NCBI GenBank assembly: GCA_943788505.1
Contig: CALSQR010000001.1
Span: 1,054,001-1,118,000, forward strand
Direction of reading: 5' to 3'
From: an uncultured bacterium
GTDB taxonomy: Bacteria; Bacteroidota; Rhodothermia; Rhodothermales; UBA10348
DNA length: 64,000 nt
Numbering within the stretch: the stretch's first letter is position 1; each line of letters starts with the position of its first letter. The translations under genes were made by a program, and so were the position numbers. Positions 18,624 through 30,446 of the stretch are shown piece after piece. The notes beneath the pieces were generated by a model, which worked only from the letters and a program-made list of their open reading frames with translations, searched no databases and had not been told where the DNA came from.

Positions 18624-21314
18624 TTATCGAGAAATAGGGTCCATCAGTGGATAGGACCCCACTGGCAGATCAAACGAAGATTCCGTTCCGTCAGCCCACG
18701 CTAATTTAAGTCGATAGCCGCGGGATTTATCATAAATAGGAATTCGATACATGCCAGCGCCTGGTCGGATGGAGTATACGTGTTCTCCACTGTCAAGAAA
18801 GCTCACTTCGACTAATGGAGCCGCAGACGGATCGAATTCAATGCTCGCAAGATGATCGGCCGGCGCGCGGCCGTCGCCGTCATCCTGGTGGAACGTGATA
18901 GGCCAATCCTCAAACGGCCGCGCGCCGTCTTCCCATGGATTCACCCAACGCGGCCAAGCTTCCAGCACTATCTGCCGCGATCTCTTGTTCATTCTGATGA
19001 TTCCATAACCAGGCGTGCGGTCGTAAAGAGCTGTAGGCTCAATTCCTGAATGCACTGGGTTCGCAGCTGCAAGCACCGTCATGTGGTTTCCGAATCCGTC
19101 CAGATGATCGCCCGTGTACCAGGACTTGTTCGGGTCTCGAGTGGGGCTAACTTCTGGTGGAAACCAACGTCGAGGCCAAATATTGGCTATGGAAGGCACG
19201 ACAAAGCCATATCCCGCATCACCAAATGCGTCTTTGCCATAACGAACCGTACTACCGAGGTGCTGGTCTCCTGCAACGTGAAATGCCCGCGCACGACGCA
19301 TAACATCGACCACTTTATTGCGACCAGTTTGCGGCCAGCCGTTCGAATCCATATCCATTGCCTTCTTATACCCAGTCACGATTTCGCCAGGTGGCGGAAT
19401 AGGTAGACCAGGAATACCTGAGCCATTCATCTGCTCTACTGGAATGGAGGCAACATTGGCAAACAAAGTCGGGGATAGAAAGACCTTCATCCACGTGTCT
19501 GATTGCCAGTCTTTGGCCCAGTGGTCAAGGAAAGAAAGCTGACGTCCTCCGAGCAAGACAGCGTCAGGATGATCCGCGCTGAGGGCGGCATCCCAGTTTT
19601 TGTTGCGTGGCCAGCCATTCCAGACATCGGCTTCTGGTAGCAAGTCTCGGGGAGCACTTTTGAATTGCCGATCAGCAATGACAGCAAACGAGACGCCTCC
19701 GAACTCAACGTTGGTGTAAAACACCGAAATATCCTGCGCAATGGGTGTTGGGTCGAATGGATCGGGTAAATGAGATGTCTGTGTACGATGCACAGCATTC
19801 ACGAATTCAGCCGATTGGATGTACCCTCCATTATCTGAAGCCGGCGTGTGTGGTCCGGTGGCAGCTTTGCCCCCCGCTCCCCACACATTGCCGTGATACA
19901 CGTCGTGATCATCGGGAATTGCGACCGAAGGCAGACGCCTCGTCAGGTCACCAAATGCCCATAGGAAACGATTCCAATGGTAGAGGTAGTCAATAACCGC
20001 TGTATTTGTCGGTGTCCTGACGATACCTGCCAAACCGCTCTCGTATATCTGATCACCGGCGAAGAAAACCATATCTGGCTCGTGCCAGGCAACCTTATCT
20101 GCCGTCTCCTGATGGGGCCACCAGAAATGGTTTGAAGTCCAAGTGCCATCCCCACCGGAAATATGCTGGCAGTTCATGGCGGCAAGCACAAAGTCATCTC
20201 CTTCCACACCTGCATGAATAACGCCATCGTAGTGGTGAGTCACCGGCTGCATACCCTCCCAAAGAGAATAGCGGACACGAAAAGGCGTATCGCCATCGCG
20301 GTCCCAGCCATCAACCCTAAATCCAATCGTGTACCCATTGGTATTAAGCTCACCCGATGCAACCGTAGTCCACTCGGTGCCTTCTTGTATCTGAAGCTCT
20401 GCCACTTTCGAATCATCTTCACCCAGTGGGCCCATCTGGGAGGTCATCTTAAGCGTGCCCTCGCTTAGTGTGTATTGAACACCAAGTACTGGGCCGAACG
20501 CGCGATGAGGATCGGATTCAACTTTAGTCCCTTCGAGAACCCAATCATCAAACCAGTACCCTTTTCCCTCGGATGATGGGCTCCCATGGGAGACAAGTGC
20601 CACATTGCCCGTAAAATATTTGGCGTCCAAGCCTGTATAAACAGCATGTGAGAGTACTTCTTCGGTTGCTGGGATAAATGCTTCCATTACTAAGTCATAC
20701 CCCGAATCCGAAGGCGTGGCCATTGCTCGCAAACCAAGATCCTGGATGCTGTCGACAGAGCCTTCTCCTGAAATCGGTTCGATGAGCGGCCAATCCTCGA
20801 TCGAAAAATCAGCTCTAGCGCCGCGCTTGGCTTCTGGATTCTCGTTGTCCCGCAATATGATACGGCCAGTGCCATCCACCCCAGCAAATAGCCCTCCACC
20901 TGGAGCTGGCCAATGATGGACCAAAGCAGAAATGCGGTAATCTGTCTCTGTTCCGCCAGCACCCAGCAGAAAACCAGTCCAGGTGCTGTCTCCTGCGCTA
21001 TCAGGTACACCAACGGGCCCCGTTCGCACACTCATGTTCATACTTCCATCTTCTTCACCCAACCAGTGGGTCAGAAGATGGACGGTACGCATCGGTTTGG
21101 CTGCACGACCTTCCACACTTTGGAGGCGGCCATTCTTTAACTCCCAATCAAGCATTCGATTGGCGTAGAATTGCGGACCAATCCAAACCCTATCCGGTGA
21201 GCCGGTAAAATCTATCTCAAAAGCATTTTCAGGGTCCGCGCAGCCCGCTACGAGCAGGAATGTGAGAAGTACCGTAAGCGAACACACACGACGGGCAGAA
21301 AAAGTGAGGCGCAT
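18624..21314 (-). CDS. PhoD-like alkaline phosphatase/phosphodiesterase, lipoprotein
   Basis: Extracellular phosphodiesterase/phosphatase of the PhoD family. Metal ligands are visible in PDMVFFAGDQIYES, AIPDDHDVYHGN and HVAGDQHLGSTV. About 300 residues before the catalytic domain look like an added beta-rich region, making the protein (896 residues) longer than typical PhoD (about 500-600). The start at 21314 (MRLTFSARR) is preferred over 21356 because the signal then ends with the lipobox VAGC. It heads a likely two-gene unit with the phosphodiesterase. No Pho box could be recognised upstream. Confidence 0.87.
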   Translation of the reverse strand: MRLTFSARRVCSLTVLLTFLLVAGCADPENAFEIDFTGSPDRVWIGPQFYANRMLDWELKNGRLQSVEGRAAKPMRTVHLLTHWLGEEDGSMNMSVRTGPVGVPDSAGDSTWTGFLLGAGGTETDYRISALVHHWPAPGGGLFAGVDGTGRIILRDNENPEAKRGARADFSIEDWPLIEPISGEGSVDSIQDLGLRAMATPSDSGYDLVMEAFIPATEEVLSHAVYTGLDAKYFTGNVALVSHGSPSSEGKGYWFDDWVLEGTKVESDPHRAFGPVLGVQYTLSEGTLKMTSQMGPLGEDDSKVAELQIQEGTEWTTVASGELNTNGYTIGFRVDGWDRDGDTPFRVRYSLWEGMQPVTHHYDGVIHAGVEGDDFVLAAMNCQHISGGDGTWTSNHFWWPHQETADKVAWHEPDMVFFAGDQIYESGLAGIVRTPTNTAVIDYLYHWNRFLWAFGDLTRRLPSVAIPDDHDVYHGNVWGAGGKAATGPHTPASDNGGYIQSAEFVNAVHRTQTSHLPDPFDPTPIAQDISVFYTNVEFGGVSFAVIADRQFKSAPRDLLPEADVWNGWPRNKNWDAALSADHPDAVLLGGRQLSFLDHWAKDWQSDTWMKVFLSPTLFANVASIPVEQMNGSGIPGLPIPPPGEIVTGYKKAMDMDSNGWPQTGRNKVVDVMRRARAFHVAGDQHLGSTVRYGKDAFGDAGYGFVVPSIANIWPRRWFPPEVSPTRDPNKSWYTGDHLDGFGNHMTVLAAANPVHSGIEPTALYDRTPGYGIIRMNKRSRQIVLEAWPRWVNPWEDGARPFEDWPITFHQDDGDGRAPADHLASIEFDPSAAPLVEVSFLDSGEHVYSIRPGAGMYRIPIYDKSRGYRLKLAWADGTESSFDLPVGSYPLMDPISR

Positions 21315-21740
21315 AGTTGATTCAAAAAGCTGCGTAAGCGAGGATGTGAAAATCAAAGTGGGCCAAGTAAACCATCAATTGTACGGATAAAGCGGTGCAC
21401 CTAGCCATTCAAAGTAAGACTCCCAGTCAAACTGGGCGATAGTCTGAGCTCTAGACCCCCTTATAGCCCACAACCTACAGGTTTGCCTGTCTGGAAACGC
21501 CATTGTTCCTCGTGTAGGAAAATACCCGTCATGCAGACTTCTTCTTCCCCCCACCCGTGCCGCCGGGAATTCGTACAGGTGCTTCGCTCTCCCTTCAATA
21601 CACTTTGATCGGTGCCGCACAGGGTATGCTTCATCACGCCTCGCCCCAGGTTTGACGAAGAAGGCTCTCCTGCGTAACCTTCTCGTTCCAGCAGGCGCTA
21701 CTGCCTGCATTACGGCAACGGGATTCCACATCGACTCGAC
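21315..21740. other. Hairpin-rich intergenic region between divergent phoD-like and apbE genes
   Basis: A 426-bp gap without a convincing gene. It contains a series of short perfect or near-perfect hairpins: CCCAGT/ACTGGG at 21422-21436, CAGG/CCTG at 21478-21489, GGAAAC/GTTCC with a bulge at 21493-21509, GAAGG/CCTTC at 21660-21682 and GCAGGC/GCCTGC at 21691-21708. A 118-codon frame on the minus strand (21375-21731) is Arg/Trp-rich and does not look like a protein. The pattern suits a structured RNA or the remains of one, such as a decayed group II intron, but no known RNA family was recognised. Confidence 0.35.
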
Positions 21741-22736
21741 ATGAACCCTACACGACGCAAATTCTTATCGACAGCCAGCAAGACCCTTGGAGGATTGGCC
21801 GTAGTGCAGTCATTCCCCGGATGGGCTTTTGCGACCCGTGCTCCGCAGATCAACTTGATTCACAGAAGCTCTTGGGCGATGGGAACCCCCATCCGTCTTT
21901 CGATGCTCGAATCGGAATTTGATTCTGCTGCGGCTGACGATGCATTCGGTACAATGCAGGAGATAGACCGCGTGTTGACGGTTCATGATGAGAAGAGCGT
22001 GCTGATGGCGATGAATAGTCAGCCGGGCGTTTGGACGCCCGGCTCGCAATTACGTGATGTCGCGAATGCAGCACTCCAATTCGGTGAACTATCAGACGGC
22101 GCAATGGACGTGACAATACTTCCAGCGATGCGTCGTTTTGGTTTTGTACCGGGCTCAGCCACGGACTCAGACCTGATTGACTTTCGCCAGATGGAAATCA
22201 GCGAAGCAGGCGTGCGCATGAAGTGTGAAGGAACCGGAGCTGATTTTGGCGGCATTGCTAAAGGGTATGGCGTTGATCAGAGCGTCAATGCCTTGAAGAG
22301 AAGCGGTTTGAGCACTGCTCTTGTTGATGCTGGCGGCGATCTGTACGCTTTGGGACGCCCGGAAGCAGAGCGGCCCTGGAAAATTGGGATCCGGCATCCC
22401 GAGCGCGAAAATGACTTGGTTGCGACCCTTGAGGTCGAAAACGAAGCCGTTGCGACGTCTGGAACCTATATGCAGCGACGCATGGTTGGTGGCCGAGACA
22501 TTTCTCATTTGATGAATCCAGTAACGGGGCAACCCGTGGAGCATGTAATCAGCGCCACGATGGTATCGCCCGATACGATGACGTCCGATGCCCTTGCCAC
22601 GGCGACGTCAGTTATGGACCGCGCAGCTGGTCAACAATTGATCGAGTCTCTCCCAGGCGCGGAGGGATTTTTGATCTATGCCGATGGCACACATTATATC
22701 TCGAAAGGACTTCGAATAAGGCTGACGATCCTCTAG
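21741..22736 (+). CDS. apbE: FAD:protein FMN transferase (ApbE family)
   Basis: Flavin transferase that attaches FMN to Thr of periplasmic electron-transfer proteins such as Rnf or Nqr subunits. The twin-arginine signal TRRKFLSTASKTLGG directs it to the Tat pathway. Catalytic-domain motifs include the Gly-rich DFGGIAKGYGVDQ, VDAGGDLYALG, HLMNPVTGQPV and the metal-site segment SPDTMTSDALATA. Length 331 is typical. No flavoprotein substrate gene is next to it. A strong hairpin terminator follows 38 bp after the stop. Confidence 0.93.
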   Translation: MNPTRRKFLSTASKTLGGLAVVQSFPGWAFATRAPQINLIHRSSWAMGTPIRLSMLESEFDSAAADDAFGTMQEIDRVLTVHDEKSVLMAMNSQPGVWTPGSQLRDVANAALQFGELSDGAMDVTILPAMRRFGFVPGSATDSDLIDFRQMEISEAGVRMKCEGTGADFGGIAKGYGVDQSVNALKRSGLSTALVDAGGDLYALGRPEAERPWKIGIRHPERENDLVATLEVENEAVATSGTYMQRRMVGGRDISHLMNPVTGQPVEHVISATMVSPDTMTSDALATATSVMDRAAGQQLIESLPGAEGFLIYADGTHYISKGLRIRLTIL

Positions 22737-22774
22737 GATTCTGCCCTGGGCTACATTTCTTTTCGGAACGGTGG

Positions 22775-22810
22775 ATAAGCCGGGTGCGTCAGTGCCCGGC
22801 TTATTCTTTA
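22775..22810. terminator. Intrinsic terminator, probably bidirectional
   Basis: A perfect 10-bp stem (ATAAGCCGGG at 22775-22784 with its complement at 22795-22804) and a 10-base loop, followed by TCTTTA. It lies between the converging apbE and aconitase X genes and would serve both; the AT-rich stem base gives U-rich tails on either strand. Confidence 0.8.
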
Positions 22811-22869
22811 TACAGGTTGCATCGTCCATGCCACTGTGAACGCCGGGTACGGCATCACGGCTAGCCCAT

Positions 22870-23313
22870 TCAAGCCTCTGGCGTGACCACAATTGTTCCG
22901 TCTTCCTCGATCCTTACCTGATCGCCTGTCGCAATTGATTCGAAATCATCCCGAGACACGGCAATCATAGGGAAGCTGCTTTCATACATCTCATCAGCAA
23001 CGACGGAGGCCAATGCTAGAAAAACATCTGCTCGGTCAGTAATCAACGCAGCAGGGGCAACACCTTTTCTAACAGACTCTAGGAGAATCGCTGTGGTCGT
23101 CGAAGATCCGCGCGTGAATGGCAAGACCAGGATTCGTCCCGCTCCAATTTGTCCAGAAAGTGGATGACGACGATCAATGATCTCGCCGGTGGTCTGAGAA
23201 TATCCACCCCAGAATGAAAGAGGCTCGGTCGCAGCTAGCGCCTCCCCTTGCGCCACCCCTTCAATGATGATACGCCCTGCTATTCGTCGCTCTAATTGAT
23301 TCATACCGCCCAT
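22870..23313 (-). CDS. Aconitase X swivel domain subunit (DUF126)
   Basis: Small subunit of a two-part aconitase X. The 147-residue protein carries the family core HPLSGQIGAGRILVLPFTRGSSTT, with the Ser-rich loop expected to bind substrate, and ends with the swivel barrel. Its start overlaps the end of the large subunit gene by 13 bp, so the pair is coupled. Bacterial aconitase X enzymes with known function dehydrate cis-3-hydroxy-L-proline; archaeal ones act on phosphomevalonate. The substrate here is not decided by sequence. Confidence 0.88.
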   Translation of the reverse strand: MGGMNQLERRIAGRIIIEGVAQGEALAATEPLSFWGGYSQTTGEIIDRRHPLSGQIGAGRILVLPFTRGSSTTTAILLESVRKGVAPAALITDRADVFLALASVVADEMYESSFPMIAVSRDDFESIATGDQVRIEEDGTIVVTPEA

Positions 23314-24566
23314 GGTCCCTCCTCCCGAATGATCCGCCCTTGAACGGCCGACTCAACACAATCAGACAACCGTCCATATACCACATCAACGCCTAATAAC
23401 CCGGGCGAATAGTAGGCATATTTAGCTGAGTTTGTCATGAGGTGCTTCACGCGCTCGGGAAGCATAGGAGATGTGAGCGGACACGTATCTACCGTGATTC
23501 TAGCACCAAATGCTTCAATGGGTTCTAATAGCCCGACGTGCCCTGCAATCATGCGAACTGAACGACTGCAGGTGACCAGAAACTCGACTCCCTCAGCACA
23601 TTTTCGCCCCTTAACCAACGGTGCCAATGCTTTGAATTCGTCGATTGAAAAGTGCGGACTCCCGAGGACAATCATATCTACTTTCGACCCGTCTGACGTA
23701 GAAAGGTCTTGGTAGGATGCCCGCAATTCATCCATATTGATGTCAGTGATCCGCTGTGGATCTCGTCCCAGAAAAGCCTCTTTTGTGGTCGGTGCCTCGG
23801 GCGTTACTCCAACGAGATGAAACATCGCAACGGCACCGGATGAGGCGGCCCCCGCACACACCGCCTTAAGTTGATCTTTATTGGGCTGCACCTCAAGGCC
23901 CTCCAATACAGGGATACCGTCGGGCGCGATGCGGCCAAGCAGATGACCTAATACAGGATAGAACGCGTCGTCCTCTTGGAGGGCGCGCGGGATACCTCGA
24001 AGACGGAGCAGTTCGGTGCCCGCGCGCCCCTCATCAAGATGTAATCCAGCCGCGGGTACACGTCCGGTAATGGCAGCACAAATGTCCAAAAGATCAGGAT
24101 AGCGTTCGGTCCGCGCACCAATGATCGAATTATAGTATCCGATTACATTGGATTCGCCGGCCGCAATTTGTTGGCCAAATACGGGGGCGTGTTCGGTTTG
24201 ATATGGCGCACAGGTCCACGTTGGAATGCAGCCCATGGCCTCGTAGGCGCGCATCTGGCGTGTGGCATTTCGTGCAACCTCAGCAGGCACCTCCCACTCT
24301 TCCCAGCCATGTTCATCCACGCCGCTCACATTAAGCGTCGATGGTACGCGCACTTTAGCGCCCAGCTCGGCCAGCCGCTCAGCATACTCCATCGTGGCGA
24401 CGCCCATATAGACCGTCGAATCAATGTGCGCCGCTGAAACATCCATGAAACGGTCTACACCGAACACCGGAAGCATCCGATGTAAAATGCGCATCGCCAT
24501 CTGTGAAGCTGGTCCAGCTTCACCTTCAAGCAAAGCTCGATCAAACTCACTTAGTTGTATATCCAC
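23301..24566 (-). CDS. Aconitase X catalytic subunit (DUF521)
   Basis: Catalytic large subunit (421 residues) of aconitase X, a dehydratase related to aconitase that carries an Fe-S cluster. Family segments are GCIPTWTCAPYQT, VIGYYNSIIGARTERYPD, GKRCAEGV-like KGRKCAEGVEFLVTC and VDTCPLTSPML, which hold the Cys residues expected to bind the cluster. It is the first gene of the two-gene unit. The M1 peptidase gene ends only a few bases upstream (stop at 24571), so all may lie on one transcript. Proposed role: catabolism of hydroxyproline-like compounds, by analogy with bacterial relatives (inference). Confidence 0.88.
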   Translation of the reverse strand: MDIQLSEFDRALLEGEAGPASQMAMRILHRMLPVFGVDRFMDVSAAHIDSTVYMGVATMEYAERLAELGAKVRVPSTLNVSGVDEHGWEEWEVPAEVARNATRQMRAYEAMGCIPTWTCAPYQTEHAPVFGQQIAAGESNVIGYYNSIIGARTERYPDLLDICAAITGRVPAAGLHLDEGRAGTELLRLRGIPRALQEDDAFYPVLGHLLGRIAPDGIPVLEGLEVQPNKDQLKAVCAGAASSGAVAMFHLVGVTPEAPTTKEAFLGRDPQRITDINMDELRASYQDLSTSDGSKVDMIVLGSPHFSIDEFKALAPLVKGRKCAEGVEFLVTCSRSVRMIAGHVGLLEPIEAFGARITVDTCPLTSPMLPERVKHLMTNSAKYAYYSPGLLGVDVVYGRLSDCVESAVQGRIIREEGPWAV

Positions 24567-24570
24567 GTTT

Positions 24571-26211
24571 TTACTTCTGCTCTAGGCTCCATGTGGCAAG
24601 AAGCCTAGTCTTGGGGTCAATGCGAACTTCTGTTGCCTTGGATTCTGTTGGCACTAGTACTTGTGCACTGCCACCAATAGGCATTTCGATTGTCGCTATG
24701 GCTGAAGAACCATCTTCAAAAACGACTTCGACATCCACCGTCAATTCAAATTCGTACGTCTCCTGAACCTGCGAGAAATTGACTTCAACACCGTCCTCAT
24801 CTTGCTGCCAGGATCCTTCCAAATGCGGAATGCCACCCTGAAATACCCACTGAGCGAAAAACTGCTCTAGGTCCATTCCCGATGCAGCTTCCATGTGACG
24901 GCGCAGATCCGCTGTCTGGGCGTTTTTGTTTATAAACTCGGCGTAGTAGGCTCTGATGCCAGCATTGTAGGCTTCTACCCCCATTTTCTCACGTAACATG
25001 TGAAGCGTCCAGGCACCTTTCTGGTACATCATCGCGCCTGAGACGTTATTCAAATCCTCGATGTATGGCCGCACCAAGGCAAAATCATAGTCATTTTCGT
25101 AAAAACTTATGACTCTCTGCCGCGACTGATGTAGCCCGGCTATGAAATCATCATGCCCGTAGAGGTGCTCGCGGAATAGCAATGTATAGTAGGTAGCAAA
25201 CCCTTCGCTGAGCCAGACATCATTCCAGTAGTATTCAGTGACTGCATTACCGAACCACTGATGAGCAATCTCGTGGATGATCACATGCTGCCAACGGCGC
25301 TCCCTATTGCCGGATACTGACTGATCGGAGTAAGCAGGCGTAGAGGCGGCTTCCATGCCACCACCCGGCGTCCCGTTCGAAACGATATTTGCCAGGCGGT
25401 CATTGACATACGGGCCAATCAGATCAGAATAGTACGCAAGCACTTTGGCAGAGGGCTCAGCAAAGTCATAAAACCCGGCGTCCCGATCCTGCCAGTACAC
25501 CCATGTCTCGACTGGCACGCCGTTCCATACGTCTACGACCTCGACAGCCATCTGGGCTACACCCACGAAGTAAAGCCACGGTGCCGTTGGTACGGGGTTT
25601 TTCCAATGAGTCATCCGACGGCCATCTCCCAAATCAGAGTGTTCTGCCAACGTCCCATTCGATGCGACCTGATACTTGGATGGCGCGATCACACGCATCT
25701 CCGTCATCGCCTTCTCGGATGGATGATCAACCACTGGCAACCAGTTCCGCACTTTAGAGGACCAGTTGTCGCTGAAAAACGTGCGGTCTCCATACTTATT
25801 TGGGCCGATAATCAGGCCCGTAGCCGGAATACCTTGGTAGTGCACCTGCACCTTAACCCGTTCACCAGCTTCGGCTTCACGTCCGAGATCGATGACTACT
25901 GCATTGTCCGCGTGTGCAAAATCCAGGGCCACGCCGCCGGACTCTACACCCTGAACAACCATGCCCTTTCCTTCGAGCTCTTCGGAGCGATTGATCAGGT
26001 CCAGACGCAGACGCGAGCCGGCTTCTACGAACCGGACGTCGAGCGTTGTTGTCCCATGAATCACATCATCAACATCCGTCACTTCGAGTTCAAAGACGTA
26101 ACCGATGACATCAACTCCCGGATTTATCGGGTACGAATCAGAATAGTCCTGAGCTTGGGTGCCGACTACCAGAAAACAGACTAAGAGAAAAGAAAAAATG
26201 CGCGACATCAT
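24571..26211 (-). CDS. M1-family metallopeptidase, exported
   Basis: Zinc aminopeptidase of the gluzincin M1 family, 546 residues. The zinc site HEIAHQWFGN plus the third ligand in WLSEGFATYY are intact, and GGGMEAAST is a variant of the GAMEN substrate-binding motif. An N-terminal signal peptide (SRIFSFLLVCFLVVGTQAQ) sends it out of the cytoplasm. Two adjacent ATGs at 26211 and 26208 are equally possible. It lacks the long C-terminal HEAT-like domain of large M1 enzymes. It follows the GH95 gene by 27 bp and probably shares its transcript. Confidence 0.9.
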   Translation of the reverse strand: MMSRIFSFLLVCFLVVGTQAQDYSDSYPINPGVDVIGYVFELEVTDVDDVIHGTTTLDVRFVEAGSRLRLDLINRSEELEGKGMVVQGVESGGVALDFAHADNAVVIDLGREAEAGERVKVQVHYQGIPATGLIIGPNKYGDRTFFSDNWSSKVRNWLPVVDHPSEKAMTEMRVIAPSKYQVASNGTLAEHSDLGDGRRMTHWKNPVPTAPWLYFVGVAQMAVEVVDVWNGVPVETWVYWQDRDAGFYDFAEPSAKVLAYYSDLIGPYVNDRLANIVSNGTPGGGMEAASTPAYSDQSVSGNRERRWQHVIIHEIAHQWFGNAVTEYYWNDVWLSEGFATYYTLLFREHLYGHDDFIAGLHQSRQRVISFYENDYDFALVRPYIEDLNNVSGAMMYQKGAWTLHMLREKMGVEAYNAGIRAYYAEFINKNAQTADLRRHMEAASGMDLEQFFAQWVFQGGIPHLEGSWQQDEDGVEVNFSQVQETYEFELTVDVEVVFEDGSSAIATIEMPIGGSAQVLVPTESKATEVRIDPKTRLLATWSLEQK

Positions 26212-26238
26212 GATGAGATGAGTTGGTGAAAAGATGTG

Positions 26239-28721
<2,483 letters not shown>

Positions 28722-28722
<1 letters not shown>

Positions 28723-30344
28723 CAGTTTTCAATCGGAGGAGTTAGCGTATCGACGGTTTCAATGGTCATCGGCATCGGGCCAGCAGGCATACCGCGTTCA
28801 GCCTTCTGCGCTTCAACCATCGCTCGAACATCGGCCAACAGAGCGCGGGCATCGAAGATTATTCCATCCTTAATTGTGTACTTCACCCCACCGACTCGTT
28901 CTACTTCGCGAGTATCATCATTGAGGCGAATCCAGCCCGTGCCGTAGAGCACTTTTAGGTTTTCGATCGGATTTTCCGGGACGATCACCAGGTCAGCCTT
29001 CTTTCCTACTTGGATCGTTCCAATCTCATCGTCCATCCCGAGAGCCTCGGCGGCCTGATTTGTGGCACTTCGAATGACTTCGAGGGGGTGGAAACCAGCC
29101 TCGCGCATCAGTTCCATCTCCTGGATGTAGCCAAACCCGTATAGATTATAGATATAGCCAGAGTCCGACCCTAGGGTGATCCGGCCACCGCGATTTTTGT
29201 ATTCGTTGATGAAGGTCATCCAGAGCTCATAATTCTCCTTCCAGTCCATCTCGTTTTCGGTCGTCCAGTAGAACCAATACGACCCGTGGGCTGCCCGGCT
29301 CGGACGATAAAAGTCCCAAAGGGCCGGCAACGTATAGATGGAATGCCACTCTTTCCGGCTTTGCGCCTGAAGATCCCGACTGGCCAAATACGGAATAAAT
29401 GTGGGGTCGATGGTGAAGTCCATCGACAGCAGCGAATCCATCACCATGTTCCAATGGTCAGAAAACGGTGGTGCAGCCTGCTTCCATAGGCGTCCTGCCT
29501 CCCCGAAGCGGTGCGCTTCATTCATGTAGTTATAATCCACCGGATAATCCTGAATGACGCGACCCTCAAAAAGCGCCTCCGGAAGTCCGTACCAATGCTC
29601 CATGGAGGTCAGACCTAGGCTTGCCGTCCGTAAGACATTCATCCGGGTCACGTCCAACTGCGCGTGGTGTTCGGTTGATCGAAGGCCTTGTTTACCCGCT
29701 TCGTCCAGAGCTGCTTCCATGATGGGAGGAGCTGCTCCAAAGAATTTGATGCCCTGCACTCCCATGTCAGCTACCATACGAACCCACTCCCGAGCATCAT
29801 TCGGCGTAGCGATAGGCCGGTCAAAACCACGGCCAAAAATGGGATAGGCCTGAATTCGTGGGGATGTAATTTCGTTGGCGTCCGATAGGCGCTGCATCTC
29901 TAAGATCCATTCGGGTCCCCGTGAACCCACCACGCGCGTGGTCGTGATGCCATGAGCCATCCACAGCTTAGTCACGTATTCGAGCGGCGTGCCTTGGCCA
30001 GAATCCTCGGTGTGAGGGTGGCCATGCATATCGATGAAACCTGGCAGAACGTACATCCCTTCTGCGTCGATCTCACGCGTCCCTGGTGCCGGGCGGCGGT
30101 CTGGATCAATGGGGAGGCCTGGGTATCCGACATTTCGAATTTCTACAATCCGGTCGTTTTCGATTACGATATCAACTGGGCCTGTGGGCGGCGCACCGGA
30201 ACCCTCGATCATTATCGCTCCGCGAATAACTAGCCGATCAAACGGCCCATCACCATCAGAGGGAGAGACGAAATCAGGAGATACTTGGGCGTTGGCGCTG
30301 AAAACCAACAACAGAGTAAACAGGAGGGAGGTCAGGATTCGCAT
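28722..30344 (-). CDS. Amidohydrolase-family protein, exported
   Basis: Metal-dependent hydrolase of the amidohydrolase superfamily (imidazolonepropionase/prolidase-like branch), 540 residues. The first metal ligands are in GFIDMHGHPHTED; later ones are in STEHHAQLD and TLGSDSGYIYN. The beta-sandwich part ends with IGTIQVGKKADLVIVPENP, which is typical. A signal peptide (RILTSLLFTLLLVFSANAQ) indicates periplasmic or outer location. The substrate cannot be read from sequence; cyclic amides and dipeptides are common in the branch. It is the first of a run of three exported hydrolases. Confidence 0.88.
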
Positions 30345-30446
30345 AGTGGCGGGGCGAGGCTAGTGGTAAGCAAGGCAAATGGGTCCGATAAGGAGCCCCC
30401 AATGTACGCGATGACTATCAAAACCCGAACCAACGCCAGCGACCTT

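Noticed and set aside
21375-21731. 118-residue minus-strand frame as a protein
   Set aside because: Arg/Trp-rich composition, no recognisable domain, and it overlaps a series of hairpins; more like translated RNA-type sequence.
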